A DNA stretch of 64,000 nucleotides from Phocoena phocoena (Eukaryota > Chordata > Mammalia > Artiodactyla > Phocoenidae): the NCBI RefSeq assembly GCF_963924675.1, contig NC_089220.1:89779168-89843167 (forward strand), written 5' to 3'. A program made the translations under genes and the position numbers. The notes under the pieces were generated by a model, which was not told the origin of the DNA, did not search any database, and saw only the letters and a list, made by a program, of their open reading frames with translations. The first letter of the stretch is position 1. Each line of letters opens with the position of its first letter. Positions 1 through 11,839 of this stretch are shown here, one piece after another.

Positions 1-3000
1 ATAGTCACAAACGTTTAAGACTTGAAGAAAATTTTATGGCATCTAGTCCAATTTATGTTATAGATGAGGAAACCAAGGCTCTGTGTGGTACAGAAAATTA
101 TTCATGCTCACTTACCTCAGCAGTGTTAAATCTGTTAAATATCTCACATCTCTTTCCTCTGGACTTGGTTCCCTTCTGCTTTACCACACCAGCTTCAGGG
201 AACCACGAGGTTCTAGGGAAGGCTCAGCACCCTGCAAAGCTATCCACAAAAATGCAGCAACACACAGGACCAGGACCAACGGACACAGAACCAGTGAACA
301 ACAGATATTTGCCCTCATTTGGAATGCAAACACTGGAGAGGTTACTTGCTGTTTTAGTCTGGAAGCACCAGCAAAACTTCCTTTATTGCTGAAGTTCAGA
401 AATTTCAATAGTGTTTGCCAAGGGCAACGTATTTAAAGGAAAATAATTTGTACATTAAACAAACTATGATTTTTGGGAATAAGGTGGGTGTGCAAAAGAA
501 AAAGAACATTGTATTGGAAAATAAGAAAGACTCCAGGCCATAGACACAAAACAAAAATCATATGAGTTTTTGATCAAACTCTATTGTTTTTAGGAGGATT
601 TGATGCTTCTTTGCCTTGTTGGGAGAAACATTGGCTTATCTCACACCAAGGTATGGTGACTTTGTATCCTGATTGGGCTTTTTAAGCATTATAGACTAGG
701 TCAGCCAGGATCACAGAATTCCACACTGCTGGTTCTCTTGAGATAAAAGGGCCTTACACTTCTAACCTTCATCAGAAGTCTGGGTGAAAGAGATGATATC
801 TACACACCATAGATAAAGATAGTGACTTTCTAACATTTTATTTATATCCCCTAAAATAATTTTGAAAAACTATGAATCATATTGTATATTTTAAGTTGAC
901 ATCCAAATTTTTCCGTCATTTTAAATTTTAAATAGTACTTAAAATGTATAAGAGCTGGTGTTTTTTTAAATATTAACATTTAAAAAAAATGTTACATCAC
1001 TATTTCAAATGTTTTCAAGGAAATCTAATTATCATTGTGATTTGATGCCCACCATCATCCATAAAAGAAAAAAAAATGAATAAGGTATTCTTCAAAAATC
1101 TACCATCATTCCTTTTGGATCTGGTTCTTATATCCACTTCCACATACAATCTATTCCTTATAAAATAAATTTAATGTATGAAAATCTTTTCTAGAAATCT
1201 TATAATACTTAATTGCAGCAAGTACATACAAAAAATATATTTGTTTATAATTTTTATAGTCATCTATGTTGACAGAGGCAAAATAAATTTACTACCAATT
1301 TTAATAAATAATCATTAAGGACAGTAAGTAAACTGTAATTTAGAATGCATTTCTTAATGAAATACATGATGGATGCTCTTGCTTTGTTTCAATTAGTTTA
1401 TACACCCTCTTTTAAAATGAAATGGAGTTCAGGATCAATTGTTTCTATTTTTTAAATAGACATATTCATTGAGATAACTTGTTCTCTAAAGAGATGAGAA
1501 TTCAAAGAGTTTCATTACGGCAATGAAACTCAATTCATTGAACTCCTTTCAAGTTATAAGACAAAAATCACATATTGATCTCTCATTAAAAATATATATG
1601 TAATGATCTAATTACTAGATAAGATTCTTCATTCAATTTTATTGAAAGCAAAGAATTAGAAGCCACCTGACTGGCAAAACAAATCATTTCCCAGTCATTT
1701 GTATTACTTAAATTATCCCTTTGATTGGGCCGTCACACAGAGGTAATGTACCATATGAAGATTCCCTTTGTGTGAAATCTGACTTTCTATGGTAAAGTGG
1801 GAGAAAAACAGAAAAAAGAAACAAAAAGAATAATAGGAAATTTCCAGCACAATGCACTGGTCACCAGCAAACTGTCAGGCACATCAATTCTAGGAAACTA
1901 CACATATGGCAGTTGAATATTTGGAAATGGATTTCCTTAAAACCATTCCTGCCTAAGTGCCTGGTGGACAGCCTCAATGGACGCCCAGGGGAAAGCATAT
2001 TCCAGCATGAAGACCACTGGAGTAACAAATGTAAAACTAATTTTATCTGTGAAAGATTTTTTTCTATGTTGCTCTTTAGACCTCTATTAATTTGACCTCT
2101 ATTGATCTGAAAGCTACATGCTTCCCTAGAACCATCCTCATTGAGATATAATATGTTCCTGATTTTGAAGGCTAAAAAGTGAAAAAATCATATACCATTA
2201 CTAGGAATATGATTAACTCAAGACTGTACCTGAGGGCCAATTGAGGAAATAAAAGTATTTAGAGATAACCTTGGCATTTCCTACAAAATGCTTATTGAAA
2301 ATAATTCAATTATACTCCTTTCATTAAAATCTCTTGCAATAAATTCTTACCATTAATTTGTACTAGGAAATGTTTGTCAATCTTGAATAATTAATATATT
2401 TTATTCTATTATACAAAAAAGACTATAGAACATTTTGTGCTTCTACTTTTGTCTTGACTGCTAGGATACTTAGACCCAAATTTAAAGTTAAATCACTGTC
2501 GATATTTCTTAACTATAAAATATGCTTCCCCCCTTTTCCTTATGATTTTATATTTATATCATTTTTAAAAATCTTATTATATATATGCCATTTAAGCCAT
2601 AAGTCTCTTTTTTGAAGATTTAAGGTATAAGTTAGAGGATGGAGGAATTAAAATATAAATAATTAAAATATCCACAATCTAGCTATGTAGCAGGGGATGC
2701 TAAAATTTGTTTTTATGACAATTACTATCTGTTAGGAAACTTGTATAAATATTGTATATTTTCAAGTGCTTTTCAGACAAGCAGGAGATTACAATAACAT
2801 AATTATTTATAGAGTTGATGTTGTTCTGTAACCTGATAGCATACTATGCATGGTAGCAAACATGCATAGGTTTCTATTGGTCTCTGATTGGAGCAGCTAC
2901 CAGAACTTCTGACAGGACTCATGACAACAAAAGTAACCATAGCTGGAAACAGCAATGGTAAAGAGACCCCATTGCCTTGCTTCTACTTTCCATCAATTTT

Positions 3001-3097
3001 GAAAGAAAAATATTCTGGAAACTTTGCCTAATTTATATGTGTATCAAAATGTGAAGAAAAAGTTTTTGGCATTACCTTCATAATTTATTTCTTTAAA
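1..3097. other. AT-rich unique sequence, no gene recognised
   Basis: I see no repeat family that I can name and no convincing coding exon. Short open frames at 36-436 (both strands) have no recognisable domain. The only gene-like signal is a consensus splice donor on the minus strand near 111-120 (listed separately). The remainder is AT-rich with many homopolymer A and T runs. Confidence 0.6.
107..120 (-). other. possible splice donor (minus strand)
   Basis: Read on the minus strand the sequence is CTGAG followed by GTAAGTGAG, a near-perfect U1 donor consensus with the GT at 115-114. A 75-residue minus-strand open frame (408-181) lies just upstream but stops before the donor, so an exon here would be non-coding or a 3' portion. 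Such sites also occur by chance, and nothing else supports an exon. Confidence 0.25.
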
Positions 3098-3617
3098 CAA
3101 TGGAATATTACTCAGCCATAAAAAGAAATGAAATTGAGCTATTTGTAATGAGGTGGATAGACCTAGAGTCTGTCATACAGAGTGAAGTAAGTCAGAAAGA
3201 GAAAGACAAATACCGTATGCTAACACATATATATGGAATTTAAGAAAAAAAAATGTCATGAAGAACCTAGGGGTAAGACAGGAATAAAGACACAGACCTA
3301 CTGGAGAACGGACTTGCGGATATGGGGAGGGGGAAGGGTGAGCTGTGACAAAGCGAGAGAGAGGCATGGACATATATACACTACAAAACATAAGGTAGAT
3401 AGCTAGTGGGAAGCAGCCGCATAGCACAGGGAGATCAGCTGGTGCTTTGTGACCACCTGGAGGGGTGGGATAGGGAGGGTGGGAGGGAGGGAGACGCAAG
3501 AGGGAAGAGACATGGGAACATATGTATATGTATAACTGATTCACTTTGTTATAAAGCAGAAACTAACACACTATTGTAAAGCAATTATACCCCAATAAAG
3601 ATGTTAAAAAAAAAAAA
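3098..3617 (+). mobile_element. L1 LINE 3' end (end of ORF2, 3' UTR, poly-A)
   Basis: The segment opens with the conserved L1 ORF2 C-terminal coding stretch (a tggaatattactcagccata motif at about 3101) and runs through a G-rich 3' UTR to AATAAAG and a 12-A tail at 3606-3617. It is strongly 5'-truncated. ORF2 is not open. The 3' UTR matches the minus-strand copy at 6279-6530, so both belong to one subfamily. I could not identify a clear TSD. Confidence 0.9.
3462..3491 (+). other. G-quadruplex-capable G-rich tract in L1 3' UTR
   Basis: Seven runs of three or four G are separated by loops of 1-3 bases, which satisfies the usual G-quadruplex rule. A G-rich polypurine tract is a known feature of L1 3' UTRs. 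The complementary C-rich tract occurs in the reversed L1 at about 6400-6440. Confidence 0.7.
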
Positions 3618-3664
3618 TTATGTGAATTAGGACACTAAGAAGACCAAGGTAGAGTCTTGAGCCC

Positions 3665-3776
3665 ATTGTGGGAACCTAATCAAAGAATTCTCAAATTTCA
3701 GGATCTAGGTTGTGATCAATTGTGGGAACCTAATCAAAGAATTCTCAAATTTCAGGATCTAGGTTGTGATCAATTG
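3665..3776. repeat. exact 54-bp tandem duplication
   Basis: The unit at 3665-3718 is repeated without a mismatch at 3719-3772, and four more bases (attg) continue into a third unit. The unit is not a known interspersed repeat. Perfect identity in otherwise diverged DNA implies a recent local duplication. Confidence 0.97.
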
Positions 3777-4429
3777 AAAAAATTTTAAAAAGGTGGCTGG
3801 ATATATCAGATTAAAAATTCATTCACCAGACACAAGTGTTAACTAACAGGCTTTGGGGTCATTTTAAATTGAGTAACTCGTTATATATTTTTTAGGGTAT
3901 TAACAGATTTCTGAATGAGTACTAATATTCTTAATTGAAAAGCAACAACAATTATCACATTTATTATGGTTCTAGTTTGTACCTCTAATGTGAACGAGTT
4001 GTTTATAGATTGGGTAAGGCCTCATTCTCTGAACCCAACTTTACGAGGGAAAAATACTTTGAATTTAGGTTAATTTAATAAAATTAAAGTCACTGAATTC
4101 AGACATACTTGTGAAACGTATGAATATTTTCTTTTATTGATAGGTATCATTGGATGATAAACCATTAGAGACCTGACTTTAAACAGAGGATTGCAATGAA
4201 CAATATAGGCATACATATGATGATAATTAATGAGTTGTCTCATGTAGAGATCTGTGTGACTGCATCTGGCACACGGAAGACACGCAACTCTTTGTCAATT
4301 CTAGATCCATATGCTTTTTGCCTGTGCTTTTGTCAGGTTGCTCACCCAGAGCCACTCCTGGAATCATCTGCCAAAGCAGTCAGCAGAGTGACCGCATGAA
4401 GGGGGTGTTGAAGACTCACTCAAAACAAA
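3777..4429. other. no feature recognised
   Basis: AT-rich sequence with no repeat family or exon that I can support. A 67-residue plus-strand open frame at 4196-4399 has no recognisable domain and no flanking splice sites that I could identify. Confidence 0.55.
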
Positions 4430-4555
4430 GTTGCTAGGAAAAATACAGGACACCCAACTGAACTTGAATTTAAAGTAAAAAATGACAGATTTTGTAGTGA
4501 AGCATGCCCCATGAAATGTTTGAGTGTCCTGTATTTTTATTTGCTAAATCTTGCA
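4430..4555. mobile_element. short element with terminal inverted repeats
   Basis: The motif aaaatacaggacac at about 4440-4453 recurs as its reverse complement at 4524-4537 (gtgtcctgtatttt). The inversion extends imperfectly outward (ttgctagg on the left, ttgctaaatc on the right). The same motif starts and ends the longer element at 23150-23380. This fits an old non-autonomous DNA transposon. I do not name the family. Confidence 0.6.
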
Positions 4556-4574
4556 ACTAACACAGAAAGCCCTG

Positions 4575-4790
4575 CGCTCAATTCTTGCCTCAACTGTTTA
4601 ACTGGTTGTGTAATGTGACCTTAATCAACTAATTTAACTTGAAACTCTGTTTTCTCTTCTGCAAAATGGGGGTAAACATTGTTCCTTACAGTACTGTTGT
4701 GACAGTTAAATGAGATCATAAATATATGTAAAGTGCTTTGTGCAGTGCCTGGCATGGGTGGGCTCAAGTTAAATGGTAGCTACTGGTGCT
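4575..4790 (+). repeat. MIR SINE
   Basis: The MIR order is visible: a tgtgacctt block, a ctgcaaaatgggg block (consensus ctgtaaaatgggg), gttgtgacagttaaatgag, and a gtaaagtgctt / agtgcctggca end. The copy is diverged, as expected for an ancient tRNA-derived SINE. Confidence 0.85.
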
Positions 4791-5529
4791 GTCAGAGAGC
4801 AGCCACAGAGTTAGGCTTCTGTATAGTTTACACAGACCACAGCAGGCCATAGCTGCTCCCTTTATTTTTTTTCCTCCCAGAAAAGTACATACAGTCTAGC
4901 TGACTTCCCAGAAGCCCAGACAAATGCTGGAGTACCCAAATAAGCTTAAACAACATAGCAACCCTCTGGGAAGGAATAAAGGAGTGCATCTGGCCTTAAG
5001 TAGTCTTTTCTGCTCGGTTAATTGGATTCACTGAACTCTCGTTTACAATACAAAAAGCAAATGTTTGGGACAGAAATCTTTCCTCACTCTAGTAGAATAC
5101 CACCATTTCAAATAAACATTTTGATCAAACATTTCATCACATAGATTGTGTTTGCCCAAAAAGAAGCTTCTGCACCTATGTGCACTGGTTTTCTCCTTCC
5201 CAAAATATTTGCTTGGCATTTTCTAGACACAGGTTGAGAGCACCAAAAGTAAAATCTTTTTCTTTCTTTTCTGTTTCCTTTTTTTAACCATCAATTGTCC
5301 AGACTCACTGTCATTGTTTAATTATTTTTTCTTAGTGTTTTATTCAATTAAATCTGATAGTACGTGATGAGGAATACTTCACCCTGAGGGAACAAAACCT
5401 TTTACTATGTTCTCTGTTTAATTTCCTTACTTCCTAGCTTGAAATTCACGATCTGTCTCTTTCTTCCCATGTTCAGCCCAAATCCTGCATCCATATTTGC
5501 CCTCTTCATTGGTTTCATCATCTTGATTC
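4791..5529. other. no feature recognised
   Basis: Unique-looking sequence with T-rich tracts near 5255-5335. No exon, RNA gene or nameable repeat seen. Confidence 0.5.
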
Positions 5530-6268
5530 ACTTATTTATTTAGCAAAACTATTTTCCAGATAATGTTATAGACCCAGAAATACAAGTAAAAATAAGCTCC
5601 AGTCTCTTCTCTCAAGGTGCACAAAACCTAGAGGAAGAGACAAACAAAGGAGTAATGATTCCACTAGTTTATTAAAAACTCTATCACAGAAATACATCCT
5701 ATGTATTAAGGATGTAGAGAAGAAAATGCTTAAATGTGCCAGGGAAATGGGATAAGGTCAGAAGAGGCGGTAATAATGCAGCCAAGTTTTAGAAAGTTAG
5801 ATATGCTTTCATTAAGAGTGCACAAATGACAATTAACTGCCAAGAAGGAAGGTCTTGCATGAAATTTCAGGGCACATCAGGCAAAGCAGAAATAGTTTGG
5901 TAAAGCTGAAGCATAAGGTATGCTGTACTTTTTCTAGGACTAGCAAAAGAGGCTGTACTTGGATTTTTAAAAGACTATGTCATTCTGAGGAGTTTAGGTT
6001 TTATTCTGTAGGAAATTAGGAATTTAAGGCAGGATTTATGTTTTAGAAAGATCAATCTGGCTACAAGTTCTGTGAAAGTTGAATTGGCAGAGAAAGAGAT
6101 AGGGCAGGGAAAACAGTTATAAGGTAATGAAAATAGTGAAAACAAGAGATGGCTAGTGAGCCAAGGTAAGGACAGTGAGAATGCAGAGGAGAGGATGAAT
6201 TTAAATGTTATCTAGGAAGCAGAGTGAAAATAATTTGGAGACAGGGAAGTCATGGTTGATTCCTGAAT
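5530..6268 (-). repeat. L2-like old LINE remnant
   Basis: The left part resembles reverse-complement L2 (agacccagaaatacaagtaa, then an aggtgcacaaaacctagagg block). It is followed by a long, diverged purine-rich stretch with a gttttattctgtagg motif seen in old LINE-derived sequence. Edges and subfamily are uncertain. Confidence 0.45.
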
Positions 6269-6269
6269 T

Positions 6270-6539
6270 TCTACATCTTTTTTTTTTTTTTTTAACATCT
6301 TTATTGGGGTATAATTGCTTTACAATGGTGTGTTAGTTTCTGCTTTATAACAAAGTGAATCAGCTATACATATACATATGCTCCCATATGTCTTCCCTCT
6401 TGCGTCTCCCTCCCTCCCACTCTCCCCATCCCACCCCTCCAGGCTGTCCCAAAGCCCCGAGCTAATATCCCTGTGCCTTGCGGCTGCTTCCCCCTAGCTA
6501 TCTACCTTACTACGTTCGTTAGTGTGTATATCTACATCT
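6270..6539 (-). mobile_element. L1 LINE 3' end with TSD
   Basis: An L1 3' UTR inserted in reverse: a T tract (about 6279-6293) followed by aacatctttattggggtata and the C-rich complement of the G-rich L1 tail. It is flanked by a 9-bp TSD, tctacatct, at 6270-6278 and 6531-6539. The body of about 250 bp is severely 5'-truncated and has no coding capacity. It is the same subfamily as the copy at 3098-3617. Confidence 0.95.
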
Positions 6540-6939
6540 CTTTTTGAGTCTTATAGAGAAACTGGACACACATACACATGCAAATACATACACAACACAC
6601 CAAAGATAATATGCCTCTTAAAATGTTGTGAGTATACATTGTAGTAAAAGTTCCTAAGCAAATTTCACCATTAACTGTGTTTAACCATTTATGAATCTGT
6701 TATTAATATTTAATTAATATATTATTAAGAGAATATGAGGCAAGAAAGCCGTATGGCAATTTTCAGAAAATCTGTGATTAGTTACAGATTTTATACCCTC
6801 CAAGAAAATTGCCAAGGTCTATTAATTTCTTGAGAAGAGCCTGTTTATATACGAAATTTAGTCTACCCATTATGGTAAGTAGGAGTGCAACTTAATATTT
6901 TCCCATTTCTTTTCATTGTGGTGTTATTCTGTTTTTATT
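6540..6939. other. no feature recognised
   Basis: AT-rich sequence (TTAAT-rich near 6700-6730) with no repeat family or exon that I can name. Confidence 0.5.
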
Positions 6940-7495
6940 TTTAAAGGTTTTATTAATTATTAAATATATATGACATTATATTTATAATATATTGAAGTAT
7001 AAAGAGTAATAACAAGTGAAGATCCATATATTCCCCTACCCAGGCCTAGAAATAGAATATGGCCAAAACTTTGAATACCCTGTGTCCCCCTCACTTATTG
7101 CACAAACTTTCCTCCACACACCCAACTCATAAGTAACTACAAATTTGATTATTTGGAGTTAATTATCTCAACTTTTTTCCCAGTATAATCAATATTCTCT
7201 TATTCTTACTCACTAGTGATCATTTTACATATAAATTAAATGCTACTTATTTATTCTTAGTGGTTTTTATCTTTTGCCAAAAAACATATTCCTAAGATTC
7301 ATCCATGTTGATGTATATAGCTGTGCTCATTCTTTGACTCTGATGTAGGGTATTCATTATGAACATAAACTAATTTGTTTATCCATTCACCTGCAGACCA
7401 GTTTATTATGAACATTCCTGCTTTGAACATTCTTGAGCATGTCTTCTTTTGCCTATGGTACATGAAAATAGTTAATCAGTTGTCTTTTGCTTAGA
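6940..7495 (-). repeat. old L1 remnant (L1M-type)
   Basis: The stretch attcatccatgttgatg, then tttgtttatccattcacctg and attatgaacattcctgct corresponds in order to the reverse complement of the L1 ORF2 C-terminal end. The left half resembles an old L1 3' UTR. Divergence is high and no frame is open. Confidence 0.55.
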
Positions 7496-7610
7496 AATCC
7501 CTTTTATATCTTTTTCTAACCTTTTACTTTCAAATATTTGTGATTCCTTATATTTTACAGGCCTCTTGTTAATTATACATATATAATGATTCTCAGTCTG
7601 TGTATCCCCC

Positions 7611-7632
7611 AATATATATATATTAATATATT

Positions 7633-7678
<46 letters not shown>

Positions 7679-7686
7679 TATATATA
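7611..7686. repeat. composite TA / TG-TA-CA microsatellite
   Basis: A TA-rich leader is followed by (TG)n at about 7632-7646, (TA)n to about 7670, and then (CA)n to about 7678. The TG and CA arms are complementary, so the array is a palindrome centred on the TA tract. Confidence 0.97.
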
Positions 7687-8211
7687 GTCCATTAACTGAC
7701 AAGTTTAGTTAACTTGTAGAAAGATAAAGATAAAAACTGCTTTCAGCTAGAATTGGAAAGCTAGTCTTATGAGAAGGAATAAAATGATGCTACATTTAGG
7801 AGGAGAAAACAGAACTTGATTAAAATGATATTTATTCTCTATATAAGGGCCACAAGGAAGGACAGAGGTAGTTCATAAGAAAATTATAGCACGTGACTTA
7901 AAAAGCAATGGTTACTGGGAGGAATTAGAGTCTAATCTAGAGGAAGAAGAAAAAGAGGTGACATAAAATGGTCTTGAAGGCTTGATAGTGAAGAATATTC
8001 TAGTTCTGGAAAACGGACATATACAGGGGAACAGAGTGAAACAATGGACATACAGTTGGACACCAGAATAACAATGTATTAGATCCTAAGGTTGAGTGAA
8101 AATTACCATATCCGTGAGTCAGTAGTACCTGTGAAGATTCCAGAAGGTCCTGAACTTGGACTAGCCTGGACTCATTTGTAAAATATAAGTGTCTTTCTCT
8201 GACAACACCAC
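7687..8211. other. no feature recognised
   Basis: Purine-rich unique sequence. No exon or nameable repeat seen. Confidence 0.5.
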
Positions 8212-8739
8212 TGTTGGGGGTAGGGGGGAACTTTCCTCCCTTCTAGATTCTTCTGGTCGGTCTAAGAATTAAATTGATGTGAAACAAATTAAAAGGAAAA
8301 AATCAAATTTAAGAACATGGGGCCCAAGGACAAGTTAGGCAACTGAAGCTTATATACCATCTAAGAGAAGGAAAAGGGGGTAGGGTTTTGGGACTTCAAA
8401 GAGAAGAAAAGCAATTTACAGGAAGATGAAAAAGAACATATGTTTGGTAAACAAATGTTTGCTGGGGTATGCAGAGACAATGGGACACAGAGAGGATTTT
8501 GATCAAGTAGGCCTTGCAAAGTTTCCCTAACCCTACCACACCTAGTTCATATTATACTTTAGTTATCTATTATGATAGTTCTTCTTCCTAGAGCAGGCCC
8601 TTTACCTAAATTCTTTTAGGCAGTTAAGGTAAAAGCTCTTTCTGAGCCTTTTGTTTCTTAAAAAAAAAAAAAAATCGGCCCCCAATAATCCTTAAGCCAA
8701 AGACACACATTTTGGGGAGACAAATTTTGTTCCCCTACA
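8212..8739. mobile_element. LTR-like element, copy 1 (unnamed)
   Basis: The segment begins tgttgggg and ends cccctaca, giving the TG...CA imperfect inverted ends typical of a retroviral LTR. It is flanked by the direct repeat ccac (8208-8211 and 8740-8743). Its start and its right end (cacattttggggagacaaat) match those of 12741-13299. No proviral genes adjoin it, so it looks like a solo LTR. I cannot name the family. Confidence 0.6.
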
Positions 8740-9126
8740 CCACCATTCTTCTTCCTTTGGTGGGTACCCATTCTTAGGGCCTTCATGCTGCCCACCTAAT
8801 TCACAGAACCCTTACATCCCTGCCATCAGCTGCACGTCCTTCCACCAAGCAGACATTTTCATTTTCTCATTCCCATGGCCAACTTGCACATTGCCCAAAA
8901 CCAGAAATTCTGTCAGTGTATCCCCAAATTTTGATCAAAGTATAAAATGTATCGTTATAGCTAAAGTTCTCTCACATTGACTTATGAAAGATAGAACAAT
9001 TTGTTGAATGGTTTGTGAAAGGTGTAGCAAGCAAGGGAGCAAGAGATACGCACTGCACTATGAAGCCAAGCTGACATCACAAAAAGGCAGAATGTTTAAT
9101 GTGTCATGTGAGAACTTTGTCTCCTT
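8740..9126. other. no feature recognised
   Basis: Unique-looking sequence between the LTR-like element and the CHR-1 SINE. No exon or nameable repeat seen. Confidence 0.5.
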
Positions 9127-9507
9127 AGAACAGAATAAAGCTGGGCTTCCCTGGTGGCACAGTGGTTAAGAATCTGCCTGCCAATGCAAGGGACACAGGT
9201 TCGAACCCTGGCCCGGGAAGATCCCACACGCCGCGGACAACTAAGCCCGTGCGCCACAACTACTGAGCCTGCTCTCTAGAGCCCGCAAGCCACAACTACT
9301 GAGCCTGCATGCCACAACTACTGAAGCCCGTGTGCCTAGAGCCCATGCTCTGCAACAAGAGAAGCCACAACAATGAGAAGCCCGCGCACCGCAACGAAGA
9401 GTAGCCCCCGCTTACCGCAACTAGAGAAAGCCCACGCACAGCAACGAAGACCCCAAACTGCCAAAAATAAAAAAATAAATTAAAAAAAAAAAGAACAGAA
9501 TAAAGCT
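9127..9507 (+). mobile_element. CHR-1-type SINE with 16-bp TSD
   Basis: The tRNA-Glu-derived head has the A-box region (tggcacagtggttaag) and B box (ggttcgaaccc). The long body is built from repeated cacaactactgagcc units and ends in an A-rich tail. The TSD agaacagaataaagct occurs at 9127-9142 and 9492-9507 without mismatch. At about 350 bp it is the long, older CHR type, distinct from the other copies here, which are about 200 bp. Confidence 0.95.
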
Positions 9508-10284
9508 TAGTCTAGATAGTAAACAGTTTTCAGAAAACAGAGGCATGGTGCTAAAGGGGTGACAAATGAAGTTTGTGATAATTATGGACACTTCTATAAA
9601 GATGCAGTCTTGCACTGTGGTAGTGATTGTATTATGAACATTTTAAGTTTTTTAATCTACAAAAAATTCTAGCATTTTGGAATGATGTTGCAAACACCAT
9701 ATATTTGAGGATCTCAGCAGATGTAAGCCCTATTAGAGTATACCATGCCCAACTTACTGAACAAAAGCATGTAAGCAGTGCCAGAGAAATATCAGGTGAA
9801 TGAATGAATGCTTTCCCTTGCTTTGTTTTCTACTAGGGCCAGTCTGATAAACTTATTTGGGTTAACTTGTTCAGGCTGATAAAAGGTGATAATGTTCAGC
9901 TAATAGTTAAATATTTAACAGAGACTCAAAGCCTTTTTACAAAGTACCCTTTTCATATTATGAGGACTTTTAGACAAAGGTACCAGGTCTAAAGGGCAAC
10001 TAGGAATAAGGATAATACTTAAATTCAGCCTACTTCTCATATCACAAAAATCAAGGCCATGAAATTAGAAGGGAAAACATATGGTAGAATTTATTTTATC
10101 CATTCCTTAAATAAATTTTAACACATACTAAAGAGAGATACTCTTCCTTAATGGGAGGACACTGACAACAAATATAATAAATAAGAAAAGTACGTAATAT
10201 TTTTAGAATGTGTTAAGTGCCATGGAAAGATATTTAGAGCAAAAAAGAGAGTTCAAGAAAGCAGAACAAAGGAAAGTTAAAAAT
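9508..10284. other. no feature recognised
   Basis: AT-rich unique sequence. No exon or nameable repeat seen. Confidence 0.5.
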
Positions 10285-10650
10285 TGATTCAGTCATTCAT
10301 TTATTCATTCATTCACTCAGTCACTTAGCCAGCAGTTCCCAAGCATCAGTTTTGTCCTTAGCATTCGGAATATAAAATCTAATTAGACATGGCCCTGCTT
10401 AGTCTAGTTAACATACATGAACAACAGGAAGAGCCAAGCTCTTGTCTTGTAAATGCCCTAATATAAATGGGTACAGACTGCTACGGGGATTCCAATAATG
10501 ACTAGCAATTCAGGGAAGACTTCAGAGATGAGAAACTTTTACATGAGATCTTAAGAAGTGGGTGAGATTTAAACAGTGGAAAGGAGAGAAAGGACAATCC
10601 AAATGGCAGAAATAGCTAATGCAACAGCATGGAGGTATGAAAGAGGACAG
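10285..10650 (-). repeat. L2 LINE 3' region (reverse)
   Basis: It starts with the ATTC-rich tail typical of the L2 3' end (tcattcatttattcattcat at about 10293), followed by ttagcattcggaatataaaa and, further right, an agggaagacttcagagatgag block. That is the order of reverse-complement L2. Confidence 0.65.
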
Positions 10651-11839
10651 CAATTCAGAGAGGTAAAATGTTTGTTGTTTATAATTACAACAGAAAGAAA
10701 ACTAGGGGGTGTGTGCTGGGGTCTGGTTGGGGCGAGGGAGTAGCTTTGCAGGAGATGAGCCTGGAAAGGAATCTATCTTCCCAACACACGTTAAGAGTTT
10801 CTACATACACTGAATGCATTTGTATGCCACTCTGTAGTTTGATCATAGGAAACAGCAGGCTTAAAAGTACTGTGGAACAAAGCAGTATAGTTTTGTTTTT
10901 ACCATGGGTGTGCTTGGCTTTAACTAGACTCAGAATACAAAAATCCAAACCTACAAACAGATAAAATAGGATGTGATTATTTTGCGAATAAAGGAATTGC
11001 TAACTTTATAAAAGGATTTACGTTCTTTGTTCTCAAATAAAAAAGTAGTACCTGAGCTTGTCAACTCCCTTGATGTCAGGAGTCCCCCATAATGGAGTTA
11101 TTCCTTACATGCTTCTGACTCTTCAGTACTAACTTTTTCCTGCTTTGTTTCTAAAGTTCTGCATCTATAGAACTTAAAACCAATTCTATATAAGACAAAT
11201 TTGTATTTCCAATATAATTTTAGTAAATAGTGTGAGTTTAGCTTCTAACTTTCCCCTCCCTTATCCATAAACAAACTGAAGGGCAAAAAGGGAAAGGAAT
11301 CACTCAAGTAGCCCTCATGAGATCAGATCAGAGCATCCAAGAGATGGGGTTGGAGACCTGTGAAACAAAGCTCAAAGTAGAGATGAGGGCCCACAAGTTT
11401 ATAGGGGACACTAATGGGGCCACTGGCTACTGGTAATGATGGGGATCTGGGGTACAGGAAGCATGAGGATAATAATGATTGTCTTGATTTTCCTGGCTGG
11501 AACAAATGAGATAGTCAAAATCTCATAATGGGCATGTGTATCTAGAAGATAAGCTTACCAAGTTCCTTAATAAAGTGATGCTTCATGGAAACATAGTCTT
11601 GTTAGTCAGTGTCTTTGTCAATTGTTATTCTTTCCTGTTTGAACTTTTAGAGAACTATAGTAGTTTTTTTTTTTAATTTAAAAATAACACAAACATTTTG
11701 GGAATGACCTCCTCCAGGTACCCATACTGCCACACCTCTTCAAAATACTAGTATTAAATGTCTTAATTTGTTAAAGGCTCAAAATTTAATGTTTGAGTTG
11801 ATAGATACTAATACTTTAAAAGTAATATTTAAACATATT
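10651..11839. other. no feature recognised
   Basis: Overlapping open frames of about 90 residues at 10668-10964 (both strands) have no recognisable domain and are likely chance. No nameable repeat or exon is supported. Confidence 0.5.

Noticed and set aside
3173..3544. 123-residue minus-strand open frame
   Set aside because: It is the antisense of the L1 3' UTR, which is free of stops by composition. It is not a gene.
9143..9491. tRNA gene in the SINE heads (A and B box present)
   Set aside because: The tRNA-like part continues into a SINE body with poly-A and TSD, and no intact tRNA cloverleaf with acceptor stem is present. This applies to all CHR copies.
10293..10325. Short ATTC repeats as a CRISPR-like or regulatory array
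   Set aside because: They form the normal tandem tail of an L2 element. There are no spacers.
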